From CAVQBJ01 sp963819075 (GTDB lineage Bacteria > Actinomycetota > Thermoleophilia > Solirubrobacterales > Solirubrobacteraceae), in contig CAWFUP010000005.1 in assembly GCA_963819075.1 (NCBI GenBank), forward strand, positions 124,001 through 188,000: a stretch of DNA of 64,000 nt, written 5' to 3'. This document shows, piece after piece, positions 37,151 to 44,521 of the stretch; the stretch's first letter is position 1, and each line of letters begins with the position of its first letter. A model generated the notes under the pieces. That model saw only the letters and a list, made by a program, of their open reading frames with translations. It did no database searches and was not told the origin of the DNA. Both the position numbers and the translations under genes were made by a program.

Positions 37151-37453
37151 ATGAAGCTCCTCCGTCTGAAGCCGGGACACGGTGAGGTGCTCCTCGCAGA
37201 GGGAGATGTCGAGGACGCCGAAGGGGAGCGACTGCTCATCGAGGCCTTCCGGGAGCAGCTCGAGCTCGGCATGTGGGCCGCCGTGCCCACGGTGCAGGCC
37301 ACCGGACGCCGCCAGGCCGAGATGGTCAAGCACTTCGAGGACATCCCGCGCGATGCCGAGCGCGTGATCTTCTTCCCGCGCGCCGCCGGCGGCGCGCCGC
37401 GGGCCGGCGAGCGCCGCGCCGAGCCCGGTCGCTTCCCGCCACCGGCGCGCTGA
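37151..37453 (+). CDS. Hypothetical protein, 100 residues
   Basis: A soluble alpha/beta protein beginning MKLLRLKPGHGEVLLAEGDV, with a basic Pro/Arg-rich tail. The middle contains the aromatic strand RVIFFPRAAGG. No family is recognised. It has its own leaderless-type promoter and lies 7 bp before the next gene, so both may be expressed together. Confidence 0.6.
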   Translation: MKLLRLKPGHGEVLLAEGDVEDAEGERLLIEAFREQLELGMWAAVPTVQATGRRQAEMVKHFEDIPRDAERVIFFPRAAGGAPRAGERRAEPGRFPPPAR

Positions 37454-37460
37454 GGCCGTC

Positions 37461-38081
37461 ATGGTCCTAGCGCTGAGCGCCACCGCCATCGTGATCGTCG
37501 CCCTGTTGTGGGAGGTGGCGATGCCGCGCGTGGAGGAGACGTTCGCTCGCTACCGGGCACGCCGTCGGCGCGTCGAAGGCATCGACTACGACCCCGGACG
37601 TGAGCGGCGCGCCGAGCAGCGGGCGCGCACGCTCCTGCGCTCCTGCGTCAACGACGAGGAATGGGACATGTACCGTGAGCTCGGCTTCCTGCGAGTCTGG
37701 GGCAAGCACGGCGACGGTCCGCGCACCGCCGGGCTGGGACCGCTGTCGGGAGCGCCGTACGCGTATCTGATCTACCCCCACAAGCCGATCGTCGCCTACC
37801 TCCCGCAGACGTCGACGTTGCTGAACGAGTACTGCGTGGAGTTCCCCGACGTGACGCGGCCGTACGGCAGCGTGCGCCTACCCGACTCCGACGACGTGCT
37901 GGCCAAGTGGATGGCGCTCACCGGCGACGAGGAGCGCATCGTGGCGAGCGCGAACATGCACCTGCCCGGACGTCAGGTCGATCCCAATCAGGTGCGACGC
38001 GACCTCTGGCGGCTCAGCCGCTGGGAGCGTGAGCGCCTGCAGCGCGAGCAGCGCCGCGTTGGCGGCGTCAACGCCTCGTAG
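37461..38081 (+). CDS. Hypothetical membrane-anchored protein, 206 residues
   Basis: One N-terminal membrane helix (VLALSATAIVIVALLWEVAM) is followed by a highly basic segment and a soluble domain with NDEEWDMYRELGFLRVWG and the aromatic YAYLIYPHKPIVAYLPQT. A charged C-terminal helix closes it. No family is recognised; the fold looks compact and cytoplasmic. Confidence 0.65.
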   Translation: MVLALSATAIVIVALLWEVAMPRVEETFARYRARRRRVEGIDYDPGRERRAEQRARTLLRSCVNDEEWDMYRELGFLRVWGKHGDGPRTAGLGPLSGAPYAYLIYPHKPIVAYLPQTSTLLNEYCVEFPDVTRPYGSVRLPDSDDVLAKWMALTGDEERIVASANMHLPGRQVDPNQVRRDLWRLSRWERERLQREQRRVGGVNAS

Positions 38082-38178
38082 GCACGGCGCGAGCGTAGCC
38101 CCTTGCCGGCCCGCGCGTCTGCGTCCACGCCGGGCGACCGAGCCCGGCGCACGCGTCGCTAGAGTAGTCGCCGCGCCG

Positions 38179-39855
38179 ATGACCTTTGACCTCAAGCACA
38201 AGAGCCGCGCCCTCACCGACGGCCCCGAGCGTGCCGCGGCGCGCGCGTATCTGAAGGGGATCGGCTACACCGACGAGGACCTCGCCAAGCCGATCATCGG
38301 TGTCGCCTCGACGTGGATAGAGACGATGCCGTGCAACTTCCACCTGCGCGTGCTGGCCGCCAAGGTCAAGGAGGGGATCCGCGCGGCCGGCGGCACACCG
38401 ATGGAGCTCAACACGATCGCCATCTCCGACGGCATCACGATGGGCACGTCGGGGATGAAGACCTCGCTCGTGTCGCGCGAGGTGATCGCCGACTCGATCG
38501 AGCTCGTCGCGCGCGGGCACCTCTTCGACGCCGTCATCGCGCTGAGCGGGTGCGACAAGACGATCCCGGGCACCGTGATGGCGCTCGCCCGGCTGGACGT
38601 GCCCGGGCTGATGCTCTACGGCGGCTCGATCCTGCCCGGCACCTACCAGGGCCACGACGTGACCATCCAGGATGTCTTCGAGGCCGTCGGCAAGCATGCG
38701 GCGGGCACAATGAGCGACGAGGAGCTCGCCGAGCTGGAGGCCGTGGCCTCGCCGGGCGCGGGCGCCTGCGGCGCGCAATTCACGGCGAACACGATGGCCA
38801 CCGCGTTCGAGGTGATGGGCATCTCCCCGATGGGCTCGGCGATGGTCCCCGCGGAGGACGCCAACCGGGCCAACGTCGCCTTCGCGGCCGGCGAGCTCGT
38901 CGTCGACGTGCTCAAGCGCGGGCTGCGTCCGAGCGACATCATCACCCGCGAGGGCCTCGAGAACGCGATCGCTGCCGTCGCCACGAGCGGCGGCTCGACC
39001 AACGGCGTGCTGCATCTGCTCGCGCTTGCGCACGAGGCCGGCGTCGAGCTGTCGATCGACGACTTCGATCGCATCAGCGAGCGCACCCCGCTGCTGTGCG
39101 ACCTGCAGCCGGGCGGCCAGTACGTCGCGCTCGACCTGTACCGGGCCGGCGGCGTCGGCGTCATCGCCAAGCGCCTCCAGGAGGCGGGCATCCTCCACGA
39201 GGACGTGCCCACCGTGACGGGCAAGACGATCGGCGAACACGCGCGCGAGGCGAGCGAGGCCGAAGGCCAGCGGGTCGTGCGCCCGCTGTCCGATCCGCTG
39301 AAGCCGAGCGGCGGCCTGGCCATCCTGAAGGGGTCGTTGGCGCCGGAGGGCTCGGTGGTCAAGCTGGCCGGACACGAGCGGCGCCACCATCGCGGGCCGG
39401 CGCGCGTGTTCGAGGGTGAGGCGGCCGCGATGGCCGCGGTCCTCGGCGGGGCGATCAATCCCGGCGACGTGATCGTGATCCGCAACGAGGGACCGGCCGG
39501 CGGGCCGGGGATGCGCGAGATGCTCGCGGTCACTGGGGCGCTCGTCGGCGTCGGCCTCGGCGACTCGGTTGCTCTCATCACCGACGGCCGCTTCTCGGGG
39601 GCTACCCACGGTTTCATGGTCGGTCACGTCGCGCCCGAGGCCGTCCTCGGCGGACCGATCGCCGCCGTGCGCGAGGGTGACATCGTCATCCTCGACGTCG
39701 ACAACCGCCGGCTCGATGTCGAGCTGTCCGAGGAGGAGATCGCCCGGCGCGTCGCCGCGTACGAGGTGCCCGAGAACCCCGACCTGACCGGCGTGCTCGG
39801 CAAGTATGCGCGCCAGGTCACGAGCGCCTCGCTCGGCGCCGTCACGACCCTGTAA
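38179..39855 (+). CDS. ilvD: Dihydroxy-acid dehydratase
   Basis: This Fe-S enzyme makes the 2-keto acids for valine, isoleucine and pantothenate. The 558-residue protein keeps the three cluster cysteines, in MPCNFHLRVLA, ALSGCDKTIPG and GAGACGAQFTANTM. The substrate and C-terminal motifs GGSTNGVLHLLALAHEAG and TDGRFSGATHGFMVGHV are intact. ATG 38179 follows TAGAGT by 13 bp. Other ilv genes are not nearby. Confidence 0.95.
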   Translation: MTFDLKHKSRALTDGPERAAARAYLKGIGYTDEDLAKPIIGVASTWIETMPCNFHLRVLAAKVKEGIRAAGGTPMELNTIAISDGITMGTSGMKTSLVSREVIADSIELVARGHLFDAVIALSGCDKTIPGTVMALARLDVPGLMLYGGSILPGTYQGHDVTIQDVFEAVGKHAAGTMSDEELAELEAVASPGAGACGAQFTANTMATAFEVMGISPMGSAMVPAEDANRANVAFAAGELVVDVLKRGLRPSDIITREGLENAIAAVATSGGSTNGVLHLLALAHEAGVELSIDDFDRISERTPLLCDLQPGGQYVALDLYRAGGVGVIAKRLQEAGILHEDVPTVTGKTIGEHAREASEAEGQRVVRPLSDPLKPSGGLAILKGSLAPEGSVVKLAGHERRHHRGPARVFEGEAAAMAAVLGGAINPGDVIVIRNEGPAGGPGMREMLAVTGALVGVGLGDSVALITDGRFSGATHGFMVGHVAPEAVLGGPIAAVREGDIVILDVDNRRLDVELSEEEIARRVAAYEVPENPDLTGVLGKYARQVTSASLGAVTTL

Positions 39856-39990
39856 GCCGTCTCGCGGCGCCGTTGCCGAGGTCACGCGGCGCGGTCGCAG
39901 GCCGCGGCCGCCGCCCGAGCGTCGTTCGTAAGGTTGTCGGTCAGGGACCGGCTGGCAGTATCAGCGAGCCACGGGTGCCGATACAGCTGT

Positions 39991-41070
39991 GTGTTCTCAT
40001 GGCTGCGGTCCACCGAGGCCGAGCGGCTTCGCCAGATCGAAATCGAGCGCAGGCTCCTGCCGCTTCACATCTTCGTGAGCGCGGCCCTGGCGATCGGCCT
40101 GATCCTGTTGTTCTTCTTCTACCCGTTCGACCGGGCGCTGGAGTCGCTCGCCGTCGCCTTCGTCGTATGGCCCGTCGGTCTGTACGGAGTGCGCCGAATG
40201 CCGCACTCCTCCTGGCCGCTCGCGTGGCTGGCCCTGCAGGACGTGGGTGTCGGCTGTGCGCTGGCCTTCGGCGTCTGGTGGTCCGGCGGGGTGGCCAGCC
40301 CGATACTGCCGATCCTCGTGCTCACCATCATGATGGTGGGCGCCCGCTACCGCGGCGCCCCACTCGTCGCCGTGATGGCCGTCGTGTGGGCCTGCATGGC
40401 CGTCGCCTGCATCGCCGGCAACCCCGCGGCCTTGGCGCAGATGCCCCTGCTCGCCACCTCCTGGACGTGCGTGTTCATCACTACGGGCGTGATGACGTCG
40501 ATGCTCGCGGGGTCCGAGCGCAGCGCGCGCAGCGAGGCCGTCGCCGACCCGCTCACCAGCCTGCTCAACCGCAAGGCCCTCGAGCTGCGGCTCGGTCAGC
40601 TCCGTGTGGAGCTCGCACGCCACCCCGAGGCGATCAGCGCGATCGTGTGCGATCTCGACGGCTTCAAGGAGGTCAACGACCTCCATGGTCACGAGGCGGG
40701 GGACGTCGTGCTCCAGGACGTCGCGGACGTCCTTCGCGTGGTGCTGCGAGAGACCGACCTCGTGTATCGCCTCGGAGGCGATGAGTTCCTGGTCCTCCTG
40801 CCGCACACGGACGTGGACACCGCTGTCGCTGTGGCCGAGCGGGTCCGCACGAGCGTCGAGCGCCGCCGGCCGGGCCAGCACGACGTCACCGCATCGGTCG
40901 GCGTCGCCGGTGCGCAGGGCGCCCACATCGACCTCGATACGCTCATCGTCGAAGCGGACAAGGCCCTCTACGAGGCGAAGGCCGCCGGGCGCAACGTGGT
41001 GCACCTGCGGACCTGGGGGGACCGTCCGCGAAGTGACGGTGCCCCGCAGCGTATGAGCGACGCCGCCTGA
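39991..41070 (+). CDS. Membrane diguanylate cyclase (GGDEF) with I-site
   Basis: About six membrane helices (residues 25-175) precede a GGDEF domain that makes cyclic di-GMP. The catalytic motif is LGGDEF. RETD, five residues before it, matches the RxxD inhibitory site, so product inhibition is expected. The substrate motif DLDGFKEVNDLHGHEAGD is intact. GTG 39991 (VFSWLRSTEAERL) is a plausible start; TTG 39934 would add 19 residues. A GGDEF/HD-GYP protein at 58-60 kb could be its counterpart. Confidence 0.9.
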   Translation: MFSWLRSTEAERLRQIEIERRLLPLHIFVSAALAIGLILLFFFYPFDRALESLAVAFVVWPVGLYGVRRMPHSSWPLAWLALQDVGVGCALAFGVWWSGGVASPILPILVLTIMMVGARYRGAPLVAVMAVVWACMAVACIAGNPAALAQMPLLATSWTCVFITTGVMTSMLAGSERSARSEAVADPLTSLLNRKALELRLGQLRVELARHPEAISAIVCDLDGFKEVNDLHGHEAGDVVLQDVADVLRVVLRETDLVYRLGGDEFLVLLPHTDVDTAVAVAERVRTSVERRRPGQHDVTASVGVAGAQGAHIDLDTLIVEADKALYEAKAAGRNVVHLRTWGDRPRSDGAPQRMSDAA

Positions 41071-41074
41071 CGTC

Positions 41075-41089
41075 AGGCCGCGGCGGCCT
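41075..41089. terminator. Bidirectional terminator between GGDEF and hydrolase genes
   Basis: AGGCCGC-G-GCGGCCT is a compact palindrome exactly between two convergent stop codons. It would end both transcripts. Confidence 0.5.
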
Positions 41090-42009
41090 CAGCTCTCCAG
41101 GAAGCTCCGCAGGTCGGCGTTGAACCGGTCGGGTCGCTCGATCATCGACGTGTGGCCGGTGTCGGCGTACACGTGCAGGCGCGCGTCGGGGGTCAGCCGC
41201 TCAAAGGCGTATGCGTCGCGCAGTGGGATGAGATGATCCCGCTCGCCCCAGACGATGAGCGTCGGCGCCGCGATCCGGGGAAGACGATCGCGCAGGGCGT
41301 AGTGCGTGACCGCGCTGAAGGCGTCGATGAACCCCCGCGTTCCGGCGCCGCGCAGCAACTCCGCCGACAGCGGCCCCGGCAGCTGGGTCGGGTGCGCGGC
41401 CACCACGCTGAGCGTGGCCTGGCGCAGCCGTGGGCGTCGCGTCACGGCCTCGGATCTCGCCGCCACCGCGCCGGTGGCCATGAGCAGCGCGCGCTCGGCG
41501 AAGCGCAGCGCCGGGATGACGCGCCCGATCGGCGCGTGGTCGGTCGTGATCCCGGCCGACGAGACGAGCACGAGTCGCTCGACGCGCGCGGGGTGGGCGA
41601 TGGCCTGCTCGGCGCCCACGAAGCCGCCCATGGAGTTGCCCACGACGGTTGCGCTGTCGACGCCGAGCGACTCCAGGCAGGCGTCGACGATTCGTGCGTA
41701 GCCGCTGATCGAGATCGCCTCGCGCGGCATCGGCGAGTGCCCGAAGCCGGGCAGGTCGATCGCGATGACCCGTCGATCGGCCGCGAACACGGGCAGCTGC
41801 TCGAGCCAGTTCTGCCACGAGCCGGCGAGGCCGTGTATGAACACCAGCCCGGGGCCCTCCCCGAGGTCGATGACGTTCACGGGGCGGTCCTCGACGATCA
41901 CCCAGCGCTGGTGCTCGCGCCAGTCGATATCGAGCCAGGGCGAACGCCCGCTCGGGCCATATGCGTCCGTTGCGGGGGCCTGCCGTTCGAGCGCGGACGC
42001 GGCTTGCAC
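41089..42009 (-). CDS. Alpha/beta hydrolase
   Basis: The 306-residue hydrolase has the oxyanion loop LVFIHGLAGSWQNW and the nucleophile elbow VVGNSMGGFVG. The acid lies in WGERDHLIPL and the histidine in DTGHTSMIERP. The substrate cannot be inferred. The GTG at 42009 is 20 bp from the divergent nucleotidase start. Its probable -10 box shares bases with that of the divergent gene. Confidence 0.88.
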   Translation of the reverse strand: MQAASALERQAPATDAYGPSGRSPWLDIDWREHQRWVIVEDRPVNVIDLGEGPGLVFIHGLAGSWQNWLEQLPVFAADRRVIAIDLPGFGHSPMPREAISISGYARIVDACLESLGVDSATVVGNSMGGFVGAEQAIAHPARVERLVLVSSAGITTDHAPIGRVIPALRFAERALLMATGAVAARSEAVTRRPRLRQATLSVVAAHPTQLPGPLSAELLRGAGTRGFIDAFSAVTHYALRDRLPRIAAPTLIVWGERDHLIPLRDAYAFERLTPDARLHVYADTGHTSMIERPDRFNADLRSFLES

Positions 42010-42015
42010 GATCTC

Positions 42016-42022
42016 TAATCTA
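42016..42022. promoter_or_regulatory. Shared bidirectional -10 element (TAATCTA)
   Basis: On the plus strand TAATCT ends 8 bp before GTG 42030. On the minus strand the same bases read TAGATT, ending 7 bp before GTG 42009. Both genes would be leaderless and start from one symmetrical 7-bp element. Confidence 0.5.
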
Positions 42023-42029
42023 GTCGACC

Positions 42030-42614
42030 GTGCGCATTGCCATCGACATCGACTCGACCCTGCACCACTACTGGGATCTATTGTCCGACACCTCCCGGCG
42101 GCGCTTTGGCATCGAGCTGCCCTACGAGGAGCAGCTGACCTGGGGGATCACGCGGCTACGACCCGAGCAGCTGCAGCTGTGCATCGCCGAGACGCACAGC
42201 GACGCGAACATCCTCGCCGGGCGGCCCTACCCCGGGGCCGTGGAGGCCGTCGGCCGCTGGCACGCGGCGGGACACCACGTGCTCGTGGCCAGCCACCGCG
42301 AGCCGCGCTGCGCGCCGGCCACGAGCCGCTGGCTCGAGGAGATCGGCCTCGCCCACGACGAGCTCTACTGCGACTTCGACAAGGTGGGCCACTGCGTGCA
42401 GGACCGCATCGACGTGCTCATCGACGACAGCCCGGAGAACCTCGCGCTCGCCGCGCAGAGCGGGATCGCCGCCGCGACCCTCGCGCATCCCTGGAATCGC
42501 GAGCTGTGCGAGGTCGAGCCGGTCATCTCTGCCAAGAATTGGCCCGCGCTCGAGCGGCTGCTCGGGCCGCTGCTGTGCGGGGGCGACGAAGCCGCCCTGG
42601 ATTCGGCCGTCTAG
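42030..42614 (+). CDS. 5'-nucleotidase-like HAD phosphatase (NT5C family)
   Basis: The 194-residue protein begins MRIAIDIDSTLHHYWDLLSD, the HAD motif I with two Asp. Motif II is VLVASHRE and motif III/IV is DVLIDDSPENL. The pattern resembles the 5'-deoxyribonucleotidase group (NT5C/YorS). It may dephosphorylate deoxynucleotides, which is an inference from the family. Confidence 0.78.
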   Translation: MRIAIDIDSTLHHYWDLLSDTSRRRFGIELPYEEQLTWGITRLRPEQLQLCIAETHSDANILAGRPYPGAVEAVGRWHAAGHHVLVASHREPRCAPATSRWLEEIGLAHDELYCDFDKVGHCVQDRIDVLIDDSPENLALAAQSGIAAATLAHPWNRELCEVEPVISAKNWPALERLLGPLLCGGDEAALDSAV

Positions 42615-42668
42615 CGCGCAAGCGTGCGACGCAGGGTGCGCCGCCCCGACGGCGAATGATCGAAGACG

Positions 42669-43634
42669 ATGGCCTCCGGCTTCGCCCAGCCGCGCCCGTC
42701 GACGGACCCTCCGGTCCCCGACGCGGCCGATCCTCCCGCGTGCCGCGCGGCGTGGGTCAGCGCGCGGGCGCTGTTCGACGGAGACCTCATGCGTCGCGGC
42801 GCCGCCGTGAAGACGCGTCGCGCCTACGGCGCCGATCTCGCGCAGCTGGCCGCGTGGTGCGAGCGCCAGGGCGTGGCGCCCGAGGCGGTCACGCTGCGCA
42901 TCCTGCGCCGCTACGTCGCGCAGCTCTCCTCGCGCCGTCAGGCCGCCACCACGACGGCCCGCAAGCTCGCGTCGCTACGGGCGTTCTTTCGCTGCCTGCG
43001 CGAGCACGGCCGGATCGCCCAGAACCCGGCCGAGCTGCTGAGCGCCCCCAAGCGCCCGGCGCACCTCCCGCGCGTGCTCAAGCAGGACGAGATCAGCGAG
43101 CTGCTCGAGCGCATGCCCGCCGGCAGCGCGCTCGAGCTGCGAGACCGCGCGCTGTTCGAGCTCGCCTACGCCAGCGGCCTGCGAGCCGAGGAGCTTGTGT
43201 CGCTGCCGGCGTCCGATCTCGACTTCGACGCCGAGCAGGTACGGGTGGAGGGGAAGGGCGGTCGCACGCGCTTCGTTCCCGTCGGCGAGCTTGCCCTCGC
43301 GGCGGCCGCCCGCTATCTGGAACGCGGACGGCCCGCGCTCGTGCGCGGCGATGGAGAGACGGCAATGTTCCTCAGCAAGTCGGGGCGGCGGCTGTCGACG
43401 AGCGATGTCCGTCGCCGGCTGCACGCCTGGGAGGGCCGACTCGGGGTCGCCGGCTCGGCCTCGCCGCATGCGTTGCGGCACACCTTTGCCACCCACCTGC
43501 TCGATGGCGGCGCGGATCTCCGTACGATTCAAGAGCTACTCGGTCATTCGAGCATCAGCACTACCCAGGTCTACACTCGGGTAGAGTCCGCGCGTCTGCG
43601 TCGCGCCTACGCGCGCAGTCATCCGCGGGCATGA
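42669..43634 (+). CDS. xerC: Tyrosine recombinase XerC/XerD family
   Basis: Xer recombinases resolve chromosome dimers. The 321-residue protein has the core-binding N-terminal SAM-like domain and a catalytic domain. Catalytic residues are Arg in ASGLRAEELVSL, Lys in VEGKGGRTRFVPVG, HALRH, His in LGHSSISTTQ and Tyr in VYTRV. Position before whiG, as in Streptomyces and relatives, supports a housekeeping role rather than a phage integrase. Whether it is the XerC or XerD partner cannot be told. AATGAT lies 8 bp before the ATG. Confidence 0.9.
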   Translation: MASGFAQPRPSTDPPVPDAADPPACRAAWVSARALFDGDLMRRGAAVKTRRAYGADLAQLAAWCERQGVAPEAVTLRILRRYVAQLSSRRQAATTTARKLASLRAFFRCLREHGRIAQNPAELLSAPKRPAHLPRVLKQDEISELLERMPAGSALELRDRALFELAYASGLRAEELVSLPASDLDFDAEQVRVEGKGGRTRFVPVGELALAAAARYLERGRPALVRGDGETAMFLSKSGRRLSTSDVRRRLHAWEGRLGVAGSASPHALRHTFATHLLDGGADLRTIQELLGHSSISTTQVYTRVESARLRRAYARSHPRA

Positions 43635-43652
43635 GCGGATCCGGAGCACCCA

Positions 43653-44435
43653 CTGGAAACGAACGTAAAAGCGATCGAGCTGCGAGACCTATGGCGCCGG
43701 TACAAGGCCGACGGTGATTCGCGCGCGCGTGAGCGCCTCGTAGTCGCCTACTCACCGCTGGTGAAGTACGTGGCCGGGCGCATGGCCTCCGGGCTGCCGC
43801 CGCACGTCGAGGAGTCCGATCTCATCTCCTACGGCCTTGTCGGACTGATCTCGGCGATCGAGCGCTTCGATCTCGGGCGCGAGATCAAGTTCGAGACGTA
43901 CGCGATCACCCGCATCAAGGGCGCGATCATCGACGAGCTGCGCTCGATGGACTGGGTGCCGCGCAGCGTGCGGGCGCGCGCCCGCGAGATCGAGCGCGCG
44001 AACGCGAAGCTCGAGCACCGTCTCCAGCGCGCCCCGAGCGACGAGGAGATGGCGACCGAGCTGAGCATCACGGTGCCGGAGTTCCACGAGGCGCTGCTGG
44101 CGATCTCGCATTCCTCGGTCGCTGCGCTCGACGAGCTCTGGAACGTGTCGGACTCCAGCGGCGATCAGGTGTCGCTCATGGACACGCTCGAGGACCCCAA
44201 CGCGCCCGACCCCGCCCGCGTCGTCGACGTCGGCGACCTCAAGGACCGGATCGCCGACGCGATCGCTCGGCTGCCCGAGCGCGAGAAGCTCGTCATCGCG
44301 CTCTACTACTACGAGAACCTCACCCTCCGCGAGATCGGCGAGGTCCTCGGCGTGACCGAGTCGCGCATCTCCCAGCTGCACACCAAGGCCGTGCTGCGGC
44401 TGCGCTCGCGCATGCAGAGCGACTCGTTCGCCTGA
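43653..44435 (+). CDS. whiG: FliA/WhiG-family sigma factor, start disrupted
   Basis: The sigma-28-type protein of about 260 residues has region 2 (LVVAYSPLVKYVAGRM to DLISYGLVGLISAIERFD), region 3 and region 4 (LPEREKLVIALYYYENLTLR, EIGEVLGVTESRISQLHTKA). In Streptomyces WhiG controls sporulation; in motile bacteria relatives run flagellar genes. There is no ATG or GTG in frame before the conserved N-terminus (IELRDLWRRYKADGDSRARE). Either CTG 43653 is the start, or the ATG at 43631, which overlaps the xer stop, is in the wrong frame because of one extra base between 43650 and 43680. Confidence 0.85.
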   Translation: METNVKAIELRDLWRRYKADGDSRARERLVVAYSPLVKYVAGRMASGLPPHVEESDLISYGLVGLISAIERFDLGREIKFETYAITRIKGAIIDELRSMDWVPRSVRARAREIERANAKLEHRLQRAPSDEEMATELSITVPEFHEALLAISHSSVAALDELWNVSDSSGDQVSLMDTLEDPNAPDPARVVDVGDLKDRIADAIARLPEREKLVIALYYYENLTLREIGEVLGVTESRISQLHTKAVLRLRSRMQSDSFA

Positions 44436-44521
44436 CGCCGCTCCGGAATCCGGCCAATCTGCGCCACGCGCGGTACGCGAGCCGGTAAGGTCGCCGTACC
44501 ACCGAGGGAAGGAGATATCGC

